From Oopsacas minuta (Eukaryota; Porifera; Hexactinellida; Lyssacinosida; Leucopsacidae): DNA of 64,000 bases. The DNA is taken from NCBI GenBank assembly GCA_024704765.1, contig JAKMXF010000312.1:325309-389308 (forward strand). Reading direction: 5' to 3'. This document shows, one piece after another, positions 1 to 13,131 of the stretch. Positions within the stretch are counted from its first letter, which is position 1; each line of letters opens with the position of its first letter. Both the position numbers and the translations under genes were made by a program. The notes under the pieces were generated by a model, which saw only the letters and a list, made by a program, of their open reading frames with translations, did not search any database and was not told the DNA's origin.

Positions 1-634
1 GTAGTAATACTAGTCAAGTCACCACCCCATACAGCACAACTAGATTGAGCATCTAACCAGTTGATTCCATCACTCACTTCATACAATCGATAGCAAGATC
101 CATTATAGATCAGATCACATACACTGGGTGTTGCTGGAATCAAACAAATTCATTAATTTCATTAAACAACTACATGTAATGATCACTTACCTGGTTGACT
201 GCAGAAGTAACAATTTCTCATGTCACCACAACCTCGATTAATCCAACCGTTTGATAATACTGCTGCTACATTCCTGTATCTGAATCTAACACAGTCCCAG
301 GCAGAATTTCCACCTCCAGGATTCATTCCAAGAAGCGAATCGAAGTTCCTATAAGTACTGGTACTACCATCTACCCAAACAAATGCACTAGCATTAGTAC
401 CAGCATCTATATCTATATCGTTTAGACCAATAAAACATGAAAAGTATGTATTTATATCTGTACTGCTATAAAACAATAAGCTATCTTCTACTGCTGACTT
501 TATTGTAGCTAGATTTCCTCTAGTACCCCAGTTATTACAATTCAGTTGAGCACTTAACCAGTCTAATTTAGTAGAATTCGAGACAAATCCGAAAGAAGTA
601 TCACCATATGTAAATTCTTCATCTGGGATTAAAA
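1..634 (-). repeat. Gene A module 5, first two exons (truncated by window edge)
   Basis: Lectin-a exon 634-191 (148 codons, WxGLND-type core, CYFC end) and the beginning of lectin-b from 133 to the edge. The lectin-b start closely resembles that of module 2. The series therefore continues left of the window. Confidence 0.8.
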
Positions 635-3600
635 CTAAAAATATTAAAGAATAATTACTTTTCAAACTAGTATATTATAAAGTTATTCATGTCATCACCG
701 AATATATTCTACAAAATGTTCAAGCACAAAAAAAGAGTTTTCTTACATTCCTATTACGTGCTAATTTATAAGCAGAAGTATATACCTGGTCGAGGAGGTG
801 CAGATGTAATGTTAATCTGCATAGCTATCACTTCTTTTTGATTCCAGTTGTTATCAGTATAGAATGTGTATGTTCCAGCGTTTTCTTCCATAAATTCAGC
901 AATTTCTATCGTTGAGTCAGTAGTGTTCATATCTCTTGGAATATTCCATTTTCCAATTAGGTTGATGGATATAGAAATATCTATTGTTTCTAATGGTATA
1001 GCAATCTTATTCGTGGATGGATATGTTGATGAGAAGCTTTCAGCCAAGAATAAACCATAGAAAATTGATATTTCAGGAACTATAAATATGAAAATGATAA
1101 ATATATCAGTTTGTAAAGTGGACAATAAATATTGATCGAATACCTGTCACCGAAAGATAGATCGTAGCGATGGTAGTTCCTTCTCTCATACAGCTAAATG
1201 CTCTAGACTCTGTTGGTAATTTAGCACTCTCAATAGATATGTTGAATGGGTTATTATACATACTATCCCACATAATTGCACTCAAACTACCAATCTCAGT
1301 AGGATCACACAATAGTAATATATCTTCACTGTCTACTCCTACTAGGTATATGTATGTTACTCCTTCAACCGCAACTAGATAGAAAAGTTAGTGGAAAATA
1401 TTCAGAAATATCAATTAACTGTCTACTCACCTGTTGTTAAAGATGGATCATACAACCCAATTAGATAAGATGATGTACTGGTTTGACACTGATAATATCC
1501 TTGTTTATTAATATTAACTGCTAACCAACTTAATCCAGTTTCTGTACTACTATATGTTGCTGTCATACTTACACTGTTTGATAGATCTGAGTTTTCTGAA
1601 AAATTCCATACGATATTATTACTCCGTTCTCCTCCACATGCTAAGGTACGTGAAGTGAACAAGAAAGTGTTTGAGTTAAGCAGTTGGAAGTCAAATCTTT
1701 CGTTGGTAAGTTCTCCAAATCTATCAACTGAGAGTAGATAGGAATTAGAAATGTGAAAGGATCTTAGAATATAAATATTTAAAGTTACAAACCTATTGTT
1801 ACAGTACTAGTTGAAGCTCTTTTGCATACAAAAGTGTTTATAGTATCCTCACAGTTCACAGTTTCCCAACTAACACCTCCAGCTGTGTTAATCTCAATAC
1901 AATCACCATCATTAGATGGGGGATTTGTCCAGTTCGCATAGCTAAATGTTGTACCATCAGTCCAGGTATAAGTTCCCTCTTCACTCCTATCATTCAATCC
2001 TATCCAATAATTATTACTCATTATGATAGTGTATAAGTAGTTATTCTCTCTCTCTGTACTAATACTAGTCAGGTCACCACCCCATACAGCACAACTAGAT
2101 TGAGCATCTAACCAGTTGATTCCTGTACTTACATCAAATATTCGGTAACATGATCCTTCATAGATGAGATCACATACATTGGGTGTTGCTATAGGTAAAC
2201 AAAACACAATTATTGCTCCATTCTATATACAAACTTTATATACAAACTTTATATACACGATATAAGGTTACTCTCGGGTACCCAATGTATTCTTATACCG
2301 TGCATATTGTTATATAAAGGTCTTATTATAGTTGTATTTTGCATAAAATGTACAAATATGTTATTACCTGGTTTTATGCAGAAGTGACAATCTATTGGAG
2401 TATTACAAAAACCATTAATCCATCCATCTGATATAGGGCCAGCACCTCCTTCTTTATATCTGAATCGAACACAATCAAAATTAGCTACATCTCTAGGGTA
2501 TGTATATTCTAATGTTCCGAAGTTCCTATATGTGCTTGTGCTGCCATCTACCCACACAAATGCACTACCATTAGTACCAGCATCTACAAGTATATCATTC
2601 AGACCAATATAGCATCTAAAGTATGTTTGTATATCTGTTATACTATAATATAATAAATCGTCTTCCACTCCTGACTTGATTGTAGCAAGATTTCCTCCCC
2701 ATAAGATACAGCTGAGTTGTGCAGTTAGCCAGTCTATAGAAGGTGAATTGGTGAAATATCCAAATGTTGTTCCACCGAATGTAAATTCTTCTTCTGGATC
2801 CATAACTAAGATAGATTATGTATTTGTATAAAAAATCGATACATTCTGAGGTAAGTATATTCAGCGTGTATATATTCAAGAGCCTTTCATGTATGTAAAT
2901 TTTACGATATAATTCATAGAATATCTGTTTTAAGAATATTTTACCTGTAAGAGCAGGTGATGATGTAATGTTAATCTGCATAGCAATCACCTCTCCTTGA
3001 TCCCAGTTATTAGTATGGAATGTGTATATTCCTGCTTGCATGAATTCTGCGATAACTAAAGTGGAACTTGTAGTATCCACACCTTCTGGATCAGTCCATT
3101 TTCCCTCTAGGTTAATGGAGAGAGAAACATCTTTTGTTTCTAATGCGATATCAATCACATTCATTAATGGATATGTTAAGGAGAAGCTTTCAACCAGAAA
3201 CTGGCCGTAGTGAACGGACATTTCGGGGACTAAAGCAACAGTTTGTATGTATAAAGATAGCTTTTATTGAAATGATATGTAAATTTACCTGTAATTGAAA
3301 GATTGATAGTAACAATGGTGGTCCCTTCTCTCATACAGCTAAATGCTGTAGACTCTGTTGGTAATGTAGCACTCTCAGTATTTACGTGAATTGGGTTATT
3401 ATACGTACTATCCCATTTAATTGTACTCAAACTACCAATCTCAGTAGGATTACACAACAGTAATATATCTTCACTGTCAACCCCTACTATATACATGTAT
3501 GTTTGCCCTTCAACCGCAACTAGATAGATAAGTTGGTGTTATCAAGACTGTAAAAAATATGTTCAAAAATATTAGAGTGATCTACTTACCTGTTGTTAAG

Positions 3601-6600
3601 GATGGATCATACAATCCAATCGTATAAGTTGCTGAATTGACTTGACACTGATAATATCCTTGTTTGGTAATATCAACTGCTAACCAACTCCATCCAGCTT
3701 CTATATTCTCATAGGTTGGTATTTCTGGTTGACTAGATGATAGATCTGAATTCTCTGAAAATATCCATGTAATGGTTATATTCTCTTCTCCTCCATAAGC
3801 TAATGTATGTGGGGTGAACAAAAATGTGTTTTCACTAATTGTTACAAAGTCTAATCTTCCATTAGTAAGTTGTCCAAATCCTCCAGCTAAAACATATACA
3901 TATGCTATATCAAATTACTAGCGTTTATAGTATAATTAATATATACTGACCTGTTGTTACAGATGAAGCTCTTTTACATAGAAAAGCGTTTATCGTTGTT
4001 GTTTCACAGTCCACAGTCTCCCAACTACCTACCCCAGTTCTTATTATGTCAACACAATCGGCATTGCCAGCATTCGGTGTACCACCTTCCCAGTTTGTAA
4101 AAGTAGATGTTGAATCATCAATCCACGTGTACATTCCATCATTGTTATCTCTATCATTCAATCCTATCCAGCAATTACTCACTGTATCAGGGATAATAGT
4201 GTATAAGTAATTATTCTCTCTCTCTGTAGTAATACTAGTCAAGTCACCACCCCATACAGCACAACTAGATTGAGCATCTAACCAGTTGATTCCAGTACTC
4301 ACTTCGAAGACTCGATAGCAGAAACCATTATAGATCAGATCACAACCTTGTAAGTTAACTACAAATTTTAGACGATGAAATACCAGAAAATTCGGTTATA
4401 GTAACTAATGAGTAATAAGACTTTTTGATAAATATCAATTACCTTGTTTATTGCAGAAGTAACAATTTGTAGTATCAGTGCATGCTTGATTTTCCCAACC
4501 GATTGATAATTCACCAGTAGATTTGTATCTGTTTCTGACACAGTCCCAAGAGGCTGTTGCTACAGGATATGATTGTCCAAGTATACCGAAGTTCCTATAA
4601 GTACTGCTACTACCATCTACCCATACAAATGCATTAGCATCATTACCAGCATCATTTTCTATATCATTTAGACCTATCCAACATGAAAAGTGTGTATTAA
4701 TATCCGTACTACTATAGAACAGTAAGCTATCTTCTACTGCTGAGTTGATTGTAGCAAGATTTCCTCCCCAGTTCAGGCAATCAAGTTGACTAGTAAACCA
4801 TGTTGTATCAGTGGTAGTGAAGAACCCAATTGCTGAATTATCGTATGTTAGTTCAATATCTGGAGTTCCTAGAGGAATACATTTTATTAAATTCGATTAC
4901 TTTCGATATGATCGAAAGCTTTTCAACTGATTATATCGCATGTGAGTGGTATGGCAGATAACATACAATTCCTCAGGAAACAATGATAATATAACATACC
5001 TGTCACTGTAGTTGAAGATGTTAACTCAATTTGGATGATACATACTTCAACATCATCCCAGTTGTTAGTATAGAACTTGTATAATCCATCGTTTAGTGAT
5101 GAAAAATTTGGAATGGTTAAAGCAGATCCTGTAGAGTCCGTATCATCTGGAAGAATCCAACTACCATCAATATTGATTGACAGGATAACATCTTGTACTG
5201 CTGAAGGAACTGCTAGCATATTCATCTCTGGATAGAGTAATGAAAAGCTTTCAGCTGGTACAACACCGTAACTTATAGTTAACAAGGGAGCTATAAACAA
5301 TTGAATCCATAATTGAGATCAAAAGAATATTTCATTCAAAATACAAGATGTACCTATAACACTGATGGTATTTGTTGATAATAGATTTGCACCTCTCTTG
5401 CAAGTAAATTCTGTACTAGCCTCTGGTAAATCAGCTCTTGAGTTGTATATATTGATAGGATTTAAGAAGTCTCCGCCACTTGATAGAGTCCATCTCAACA
5501 TGCTTAAACTCCCACTTTCCATTGGATTACACAACAGTAATACATCCTCTCTGTCAATTCCAACTATATATTGGTATGATGAAGCTCCTGCTGCAACTAA
5601 ATAGAGGAATTTGCGGTCAATGAATTAGTAAGGAGATAATATCTGTGTTATTAAATCTCAATTGTTGTCTGTTCATTTGTTGTCAAGGAAAAGGATTTCT
5701 GGTATGCTATTATGAATTCGAATTTCGCGATCCCGATAACTATGAATTTATCGTGTAATCAAGAAAGTAAATAAAATGCTATAAAACTTGACTAAATATA
5801 TCAAATATGCGGAATCCGATTTTCACACTTTTGAATTAATCATATGTACATTTTTTGCCGCGCAGTGCGGGCAAGCGTAGCACGCTAGTATAGTAAATAT
5901 CAGAATAATCTACTTACCTGTTGTTAAGGATGGATCATACAATCCAATCGTATAAGTTGATGAATTGGCCTCGCACTGATAATAACCTTGTTTGGTAATA
6001 TCAACTGCTAACCAGCTCCATCCAGCTTCTATATTCTCATAGGTTGGTATTTCTGGTTGACTAGATGATAGATCTGAATTCTCTGAAAATATCCATGTAA
6101 TGGCTATATTCTCTTCTCCTCCATAAGCTAATGTATGTGGGGTGAACAAAAATGTGTTTTCACTAATTGTTACAAAGTCTAATCTTCCATTAGTAAGTTG
6201 TCCAAATCCTCCAACTAAAACATATACATATACTATATCAAATTACTAGCGTTTATAGTATAATTAATATATACTGACCTGTTGTTACAGATGAAGCTCT
6301 TTTACATAGAAAAGCGTTTATCGTTGTTGTTTCACAGTCCACAGTCTCCCAACTACCTACCCCAGTTCTTATTATGTCAACACAATCGGCATTGCCAGCA
6401 TTCGGTGTACCACCTTCCCAGTTTGTAAAAGTAGATGTTGAATCATCAATCCACGTGTACATTCCATCATTGTTATCTCTATCATTCAATCCTATCCAGC
6501 AATTACTCACTGTATCAGGGATAATAGTGTATAAGTAATTATTCTCTCTCTCTGTAGTAATACTAGTCAAGTCACCACCCCATACAGCACAACTAGATTG

Positions 6601-9600
6601 AGCATCTAACCAGTTGATTCCATCACTCACTTCATATAACCGATAGCAAAAGTCATCATAGATCAGATCACATCCTTGTGAGTTATCTATTCAAAAATTT
6701 GAAACTACATTTTGAGAATGAGTATTTCTAGTTTATTGAATTATATAAGAATGGAATTGAATTTATACCTCTATGTCACAGTGTTTCACCCTTATAGTAT
6801 GTATTATCTTGAAGTACTCAATTTCGGATATTTCTCATTAACAATTCGAGAACTACTGTTTTGATGCAAAATAAATATTGCAGAAATTAGCCTAATTGAA
6901 GTTACGTCACTAAAAATTGTAGATTGAACGTATAATATGTATTATACGTAATACGTCTTCGTTGAAAGACGTATTAAACATCTTAGCTTTATAATGTCTT
7001 GTGTCTTCCTTCCTTGAATGTATTATATTCAAGTGATACATATATTAAGGTCCTATATTGTCAACAATAATAACTTACCTTGTTTACTGCAGAAGTAACA
7101 AACTCTAGTAAAATGACACTGTCGATTAATCCAACCGGTTGATACTACACCTCCGACTTGGTATCTGAATCTAACACAGTCATGAATAGGATCATCATCT
7201 GAGGGGCTTACTATTCCAAAATCAGATCGGAAGTTCCTATAAGTACTGTTACTACCATCTACCCATACAAATGCACTAGCATTCGTACCAGCATCTACAT
7301 CTATATCATTTAGACCAATTGAACACGAAAAAGCATTATCTAAATCTGTTATGCTATAGAACAATAAGCTGTCTTCTTCTGCTGACTTGATTGTAGCAAG
7401 ATTTCCTCCCCAGTTGATGCAATTGAGTTGAGCAGTTATCCAGTTGATCCCAGAGGAAATTGTAAAATATCCAAAAGTGTTATCATCAAATATAAATTCT
7501 TCTTCTGGGTTCATTGCTAACAAACAAGATTATTATTATATTAATCATCAAATTTTGATTTCCATGAGTATACAATTAATTACATATATTAAGTAACTAT
7601 TACCTGTAATAGCTGGTGAAGATGAAAGAGTAATTTGTATAGCACACACATCAACTCCATCCCAGTTGTTAATATAGAATTCGTATAGTCCAGCATTTCC
7701 TGCCATGAAATTAGCAATTGTTGTAGTAGATCCAGTAGGCTCTGCTACCCCAAGAACAGTCCAGTATCCAATAATATTGGTAGAGAGAGTAATATCTTGT
7801 GTTGATAATGGAATAGCAAACGCATTGATAGCTGGACACACAGCCGTGAATTTACTAGCACTGATGCTACCAATTTGAATTGTTATTTCTGGAACTAAAT
7901 AAACACAATATTCATATAGATATAGTGAAACCTACAATGTAATATGTGCAAATGGAGACCAATACGATCTTTCCGCATCATTTCATTCTAATGGGCAGTC
8001 CATTATGTCATTTATGTGGCCGTTACTAATATGTTCCCCTCACAGCCTACGAAACTAAAGCCTATTCACGACATTTAACCATGGATTACTTCAAGTCTAT
8101 TAAATTTGACTTGCATTATAATTTATCGATAAAACAAAATCGGTGCATTTTGGCTCGAATAAATGTATCATTAATGGTTAATAATTTACAAATGCCATAT
8201 TATCCAACTATTATCAGTTTGAAATGACGTCATCTGTTTGGTTAGAAGGGCAAAATGTCCATCCATAGTACCTAATATAACTCAGTAACGTGACAACTTT
8301 ATCATTACAAAAATTCTATATTTTATATGTAAACATCCTTAGATCACTTGATATTAATTTTGGAATCGAAGACGCAATAGTGATCGTTTATCAGAGCTTT
8401 AAAAATGGTACATTTTTAACAACACTTTTCCCTTCTAACCAAACAGATGAAGTCATTTATAGCTGGTAATAGTTGGATAATATGGCATTTGAAAATTATT
8501 AACCTTCAATTATACATTTATTGAGCCAAAATGCACCGATTTTGTTTTATCGATAAAAATATAATTGCAAGTCAAATCTAATAAACTTGAAGTAATCCAT
8601 GGTCCATGAAATCCTAGACTGTGGATAGGCTGTAGTTGCGTAGGTTGTGTATTCTCCTGTATACTACATATCATATAATGAAACATAATTGATTAAATTG
8701 TTACCTTGCACGCTGATAAAGTTTGAAAATATAATACTTGAACCTCTCACACAATTTAAGTCAGTAGATTGTTCTGGTAAATTATTCCTCTCGTTGTATA
8801 TGTTGATAGGATTCAGGAAATCTTCACTACCTGTTAGAGACCACTTCAGTATACTTAAATCACCACTGTCCGCAGGATCACATAACAGCAATACATCCTC
8901 TCTGTCTATTCCTACTATATATACGTATTGAGTACCTTCTATTGCAACTAAATGTAAGAAATTGAGGTCAATAGATTAGTAAGTGGGATAATAATATGTA
9001 GAAATATTACACAGAGATATACTCACCTGTTGTTAATGAATTATCATATAAACCAATCGTATAAGTTAATGAATTGACTTGACACTGATAATATCCTTGT
9101 TTGGCAATATCAACTGCTAACCAGCTCCATCCAGCTTCCATATTCTCATAGGTTGGTGTTTCTGGTTGACTAGATGATAGATCTGAATTCTGTGAAAATA
9201 TCCATGTAATGACTATATTCTCTTCTCCTCCATAAGCTAATGTATGTGGGCTGAACAAAAATGTGTTTTCACTAATTGTTACAAAGTCTAATCCTCCATT
9301 AGTAAGTTGTCCAAATCCTCCAACTAAAGCACAAAATAATATATTTGCTGAATTTAATAGCTGCTATATATGGTATTATAGCATTGTCATGATACTGACC
9401 TGTTGTTACAGATGAAGATCTTTTGCATAGGAAAGCATTTGTCGTTGTTATGTCACAGTCCACAATCCCCCAACTACCCTCTCCAGTTCTTATTATGTCA
9501 ACACAATCTTCATCAATAACATTTGGTGCACTTCCTGTCCAGTTTGTATGACTATATACTGAACCATCAATCCAGGTATATGTTCCCTCTACACTCCTAT

Positions 9601-11595
9601 CATTCAATCCTATCCAGCAATTACTCACTGTATCAGGGATAATAGTGTATAAGTAATTATTCTCTCTCTCTGTAGTAATACTAGTCAAGTCACCGCCCCA
9701 TATAGCACAACTAGATTGAGCATCTAACCAGCTGATTCCAGTATTTACTTTAAATAATCGATAGCAAGATCCATTATAGATCAGATCACATCCTTGTGAG
9801 TTACCTATCAAGTTAAGTAAGAAAATTGAATAAAAGTATTTTCAACAGTTTAGTAATTTGAAAGGAACAAAATATATTTTATTTATATTTTCCCAGTTTA
9901 GTATTTTCCTTTCTTATTTGTATTATTTTAGTGTAACCATTGTCCAGGATTTTATACATTAATACAGGAATCTCGAGATTATTATTTTGAATAGTCAGAT
10001 CTTAAAATTATGTGATCAGAGATGAACTCCCTGAAGATGTCGAATTTTACCCATAGTATACTATTGCTACACATAACACATTATAACTCATTTTAGAACC
10101 TGCATGCAGCTATTATATAATCTTACTATCACAAAGCTATGTCTTTAACTTTTCTGAAGAATATACATAAATTCTTAAACTGGTTACCAGCGGCAGCTTT
10201 GTAATGTTAAATGAGGTCTCACGCTATTTCTATTACAAAATTGAACATCCATTCATATTTTATATAAATGTTTGTCAAATAATTATTAATATAATGTACA
10301 GGATCTTGTCCAGGACTTTGAAAATTATTTCCAGGAAAATTCCAGGAATTTTAATGTGTGATGCTGCAATATACTGGAATTAGACCTAAATATGCTGATC
10401 ACTGTAAAATTTATTTTTGAGGTTTATGTTTTACTACAATCACTTACCTGCTTTGTTGCAGAAGTAACAAGACCTAGTAGAGGCACAATCTCTATTAATC
10501 CAACCGGTTGATAATTCTCCTGCGTTATTGTTATATCTGGTTCTAACACAATCATGATTAGCGACTCCTGAGGGACTTGGTATACCAGGATTTGATTGGA
10601 AGTTTCTATAAGTACTGGTACTACCATCTACCCATACAAATGCAGTATCTACAGTACCAGCCTCTACAGTTATATCATTTAGACCTATATAACATGAACT
10701 ATAGAGTGTATTAGAGTTTGGTGCACTATAAAACAATAAGCTGTCTTCTACTGCTGACTTGATTGTAGTAAGATTTCCTCCCCAGTTATTGCATTCTACT
10801 TTGGCATTAGTCCAATTTATTGGGCTCACTATGAAGTATCCAAATGTTGTATCATCATATATTAGAGAAATATTAGGAGTTTGTGCTTAAGAAAGAGATA
10901 AAGAATATAATATATAATTTATACGTTAGTATATTGACTAGTTAATTCTATACAAAATTATCTAACAGAACCGTTTTACAAAGTCCTTGTACATATATAT
11001 TCTAATATTTACGTATAATTGTAGGTTATGTGTCGGACAAGTATTACAATTATTACAGCGTTAAATATATTCCATGTGGTCGTCCAAACTTTAATGGGAT
11101 TACTAGAACCTGCATTCCGATATTGTAAGGAACCTTTAGCCAAGCGTATCGTAGCAGGTAGCAAATATGGATACATTTATTTAAACTCCGCGAATTGTGG
11201 ATTATTATGGTGTCCAATGCTATTTTATCGGGCTGTAGCTTGGCCCGTATCAATAGTATTACCCTATGAATATTGGTTTGGTAGAAATCTGACCAACCTG
11301 ACCGCCTTTATAGCAATGAGTATAAACTAGGGTCAACTATGATATGTACCAAATTCTGTTTATTAACGACCCCAAGTGCAGTAGCTGGACAAAGGTCGTT
11401 ATGACAGACGCCCGCTACAAGCTATCGTATAAAAGTTATGATAATAAGGTTGACTGTTTATGAAAAGTAATATACATATTTGCTATTAGCTAAGTCAGAA
11501 AGTTTAAACATAATAAGATAGTTACCTGTTAAGATGCCGGAAAGTGAAGCACTTATCGTGAACAATAGAACAACTTGATAAAAGTTAGTTCCCAT
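1..11595 (-). CDS. Gene A: giant tandem C-type lectin / Ig-like surface receptor, 5' part (partial, runs off left edge)
   Basis: Minus-strand gene with a signal-peptide exon at 11595-11526 (MGTNFYQVVLLFTISASLSG). The following exons, all flanked by phase-1 introns and all multiples of three, are 10885-10448, 9804-9400, 9323-9027, 8947-8705, 7894-7604, 7516-7079, 6686-6279, 6214-5918, 5596-5354, 5290-5000, 4868-4443, 4358-3951, 3886-3590, 3519-3289, 3229-2945, 2805-2368, 2188-1793, 1727-1431, 1374-1144, 1079-786, 634-191 and 133 to the edge. They give at least 2,430 residues. The order is lectin-a, lectin-b, Ig-beta, Ig-gamma, Ig-alpha, repeated four times with a fifth started. Lectin domains carry the WIGLND core motif; Ig-like exons carry W plus GYYQC or GLYEFY motifs. 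No membrane segment or phosphatase lies inside the window. By analogy with gene B downstream, an FN3-membrane-phosphatase end is expected beyond position 1, which is inference. Exon structure is well supported; ligand and function are unknown. Confidence 0.85.
786..2805 (-). repeat. Gene A module 4 (lectin-a, lectin-b, Ig-beta, Ig-gamma, Ig-alpha)
   Basis: Fourth copy: exons 2805-2368, 2188-1793, 1727-1431, 1374-1144 and 1079-786. The lectin-b exon ends at a weak GTTTGT donor. Its Ig-beta is the only one in gene A in the window that keeps the first Ig cysteine (LACGG); the other copies read LAYGG there. Confidence 0.83.
2945..4868 (-). repeat. Gene A module 3 (lectin-a, lectin-b, Ig-beta, Ig-gamma, Ig-alpha)
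   Basis: Third copy: exons 4868-4443, 4358-3951, 3886-3590, 3519-3289 and 3229-2945. The lectin-a exon has no in-frame methionine near its start and so is easily missed, but it reads open throughout with good acceptor and donor sites, WIGLND and a terminal CYFC. Introns are short (about 64-140 bases). Confidence 0.85.
5000..7516 (-). repeat. Gene A module 2 (lectin-a, lectin-b, Ig-beta, Ig-gamma, Ig-alpha)
   Basis: Second copy: exons 7516-7079, 6686-6279, 6214-5918, 5596-5354 and 5290-5000. Its lectin-b/Ig-beta pair, including the 64-base intron between them, is nearly identical to that of module 3. The 392-base intron 6687-7078 and the 321-base intron 5597-5917 show no other gene; the latter ends near 5860-5890 in a short GC-rich stretch unlike its surroundings. 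Confidence 0.85.
7604..10885 (-). repeat. Gene A module 1 (lectin-a, lectin-b, Ig-beta, Ig-gamma, Ig-alpha)
   Basis: First copy of the five-exon module: lectin-a 10885-10448 (146 codons, ends with a CYFC motif), lectin-b 9804-9400, Ig-beta 9323-9027, Ig-gamma 8947-8705, Ig-alpha 7894-7604. It is the longest copy because its introns are larger: 643 bases between the lectin exons and 810 bases between gamma and alpha, the latter holding a foldback element. The 640-base intron 1 between the signal peptide and lectin-a (10886-11525) holds no recognisable feature. Confidence 0.85.
8041..8650. mobile_element. Long foldback (inverted-repeat) element in a gene A intron
   Basis: Two arms of roughly 215-225 bases, 8041-8263 and 8434-8650, are imperfect reverse complements of each other around a 170-base centre. 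For example, GCCATATTATCCAACTATTA occurs at about 8193-8212 and its complement at about 8473-8492. No coding capacity is seen. It is a non-autonomous foldback or MITE-like insertion between the Ig-gamma and Ig-alpha exons of module 1, which explains why that intron is far longer than in other modules. Confidence 0.8.
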
Positions 11596-13131
11596 CTCAG
11601 TTCAAGTTAGTTTGGTTCTTATAATTCCAATGAATTTATTCCATAATTTGCAATTTATTATTCCTAAATTCAATATGCAAAGAAGATTAGTTACAAATGA
11701 AATACGATAACTCTATGAATTCATCCAAATGACTTAAGTGGATATATTGCAACATACAAGATAGTTCAGTGGTTCGACTACGTTTTGAAAGTAAAATACT
11801 GGGTAATTACTTATCTTGAGCTTACTATGCAACATTCTTATTCTAATAAACTCTATAATGATGTAGGCAACAACATGTAAGATATTTCAGTGATTCTCAA
11901 AGCAGATTACTTTATGCAGTTTTGCTTCAAAATTGAGTCACTGATGCCGCAATTCATAGACTACTATACTCAACTGTATTGTAAAATGCAAATACATTGT
12001 GGAAGATATCCCGAATATTGTTGATTCGTCTCTACTCATTTTATCATTTCATTGTTCACCTATTAATAGACAGTATAATTTATGTAAATTCTTGGGGGTT
12101 GTCTTATCCATGAACCTGAGTTCATAATTCCATTTTTAAGATATTTCATTACATTCAAGAATTATAGTAGGTATGTATATCAATCGACTCAACTTAATTA
12201 CACCAACTTATGTCCAGATCTGAGACGTTTTAATCGTGAGATATCCCTGAGGATTGCATTGGAATTATAAGTGGATATATTTCTGGTGTATTCATGTGGA
12301 TTATAACTAATATCTAATTTCAAATTTTTATATACTAAAATAACCTACAAATTTGGTGAAGAATTACTAGGTACTGTGTGCGAACTTAGCAAATATTTCA
12401 AGAATTCGAATGCTTAAACTCTGCTAATATCTTATTGTAAACAATGTATTGCAATGTACTCAGAAGGTAGATCAAATTGTATTGTCTATATAATTAAATC
12501 AGTAGATATTAAGCATCAATTTGAGTCTTAGACTGTGTGCCATACAAAGTACTCCGAATTCGCCTGTTTATACATTTTATTTTTCTATTTCCTCTAGCCT
12601 TGCTATGCTACCTGCTTTTCTCTGATGAACGAGTATTGTACTATTCATTTCTAACTGCATACGTTTGTTTAACACTTATATAGTTAAAGGACAAAAGTAT
12701 TCGACCACTTTCCGTATTTTATACTAAGTTTATCAAACTAAAATCTAATTACTCTGATGTATTAAATAACTATTTGTTATAAAGCAGAGAATAAGCGTGA
12801 ACAAGATTCATTTATGTGGGTTGACGGATATCGATGTATAAGAATATCTTAGTTACATGGGCGAATAAGAATATAACAAAATATTTGCAATTCTGAAATG
12901 GTCGAATACTTTGTCCTTTAACTGTATGCTCAGTATTATTGCCCTGAGCCTTTTTAGATTGTTTGATGTTTTTTGCGTTTTTATTGTATAGATTGACTAT
13001 CATTTAGTATTTATGGTGAAATCAGACAACTCTACAATTATACAACACAACTTATCAAAAGAACAAATTATTAGACAATATGGCAGCAGGTAATGTTCAG
13101 GTTCTCATCATACACTTCTTTCTTCAACTCA
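11596..13131. other. Intergenic region between genes A and B
   Basis: About 1.5 kb separates the start of gene A from the end of gene B. Both are on the minus strand, so it should hold the promoter of gene A and the 3' end of gene B. Apart from one inverted-repeat element at 12679-12926 I see no gene or clear regulatory motif; short open frames here have no recognisable content. Confidence 0.6.
12679..12926. mobile_element. Tc1/mariner-type MITE, about 248 bp
   Basis: Terminal inverted repeats of about 27 bases (AGTTAAAGGACAAA then GTATTCGACCA) bound the element and are flanked by TA, the Tc1/mariner target. No transposase frame is present. The internal sequence is AT-rich. Confidence 0.75.

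Noticed and set aside
11028..11330. A 100-codon plus-strand open frame in gene A intron 1
   Set aside because: It lies in an intron, has no recognisable domain or codon bias, and a minus-strand frame is open over the same bases.
1..11595. CRISPR array or prokaryotic repeat interpretation of the regular repeats
   Set aside because: The periodicity is made of spliced protein-coding exons with GT-AG introns, and the gene content is animal.
12812..13003. A 63-codon minus-strand frame
   Set aside because: It overlaps the Tc1-type MITE end and AT-rich intergenic sequence and has no recognisable content.
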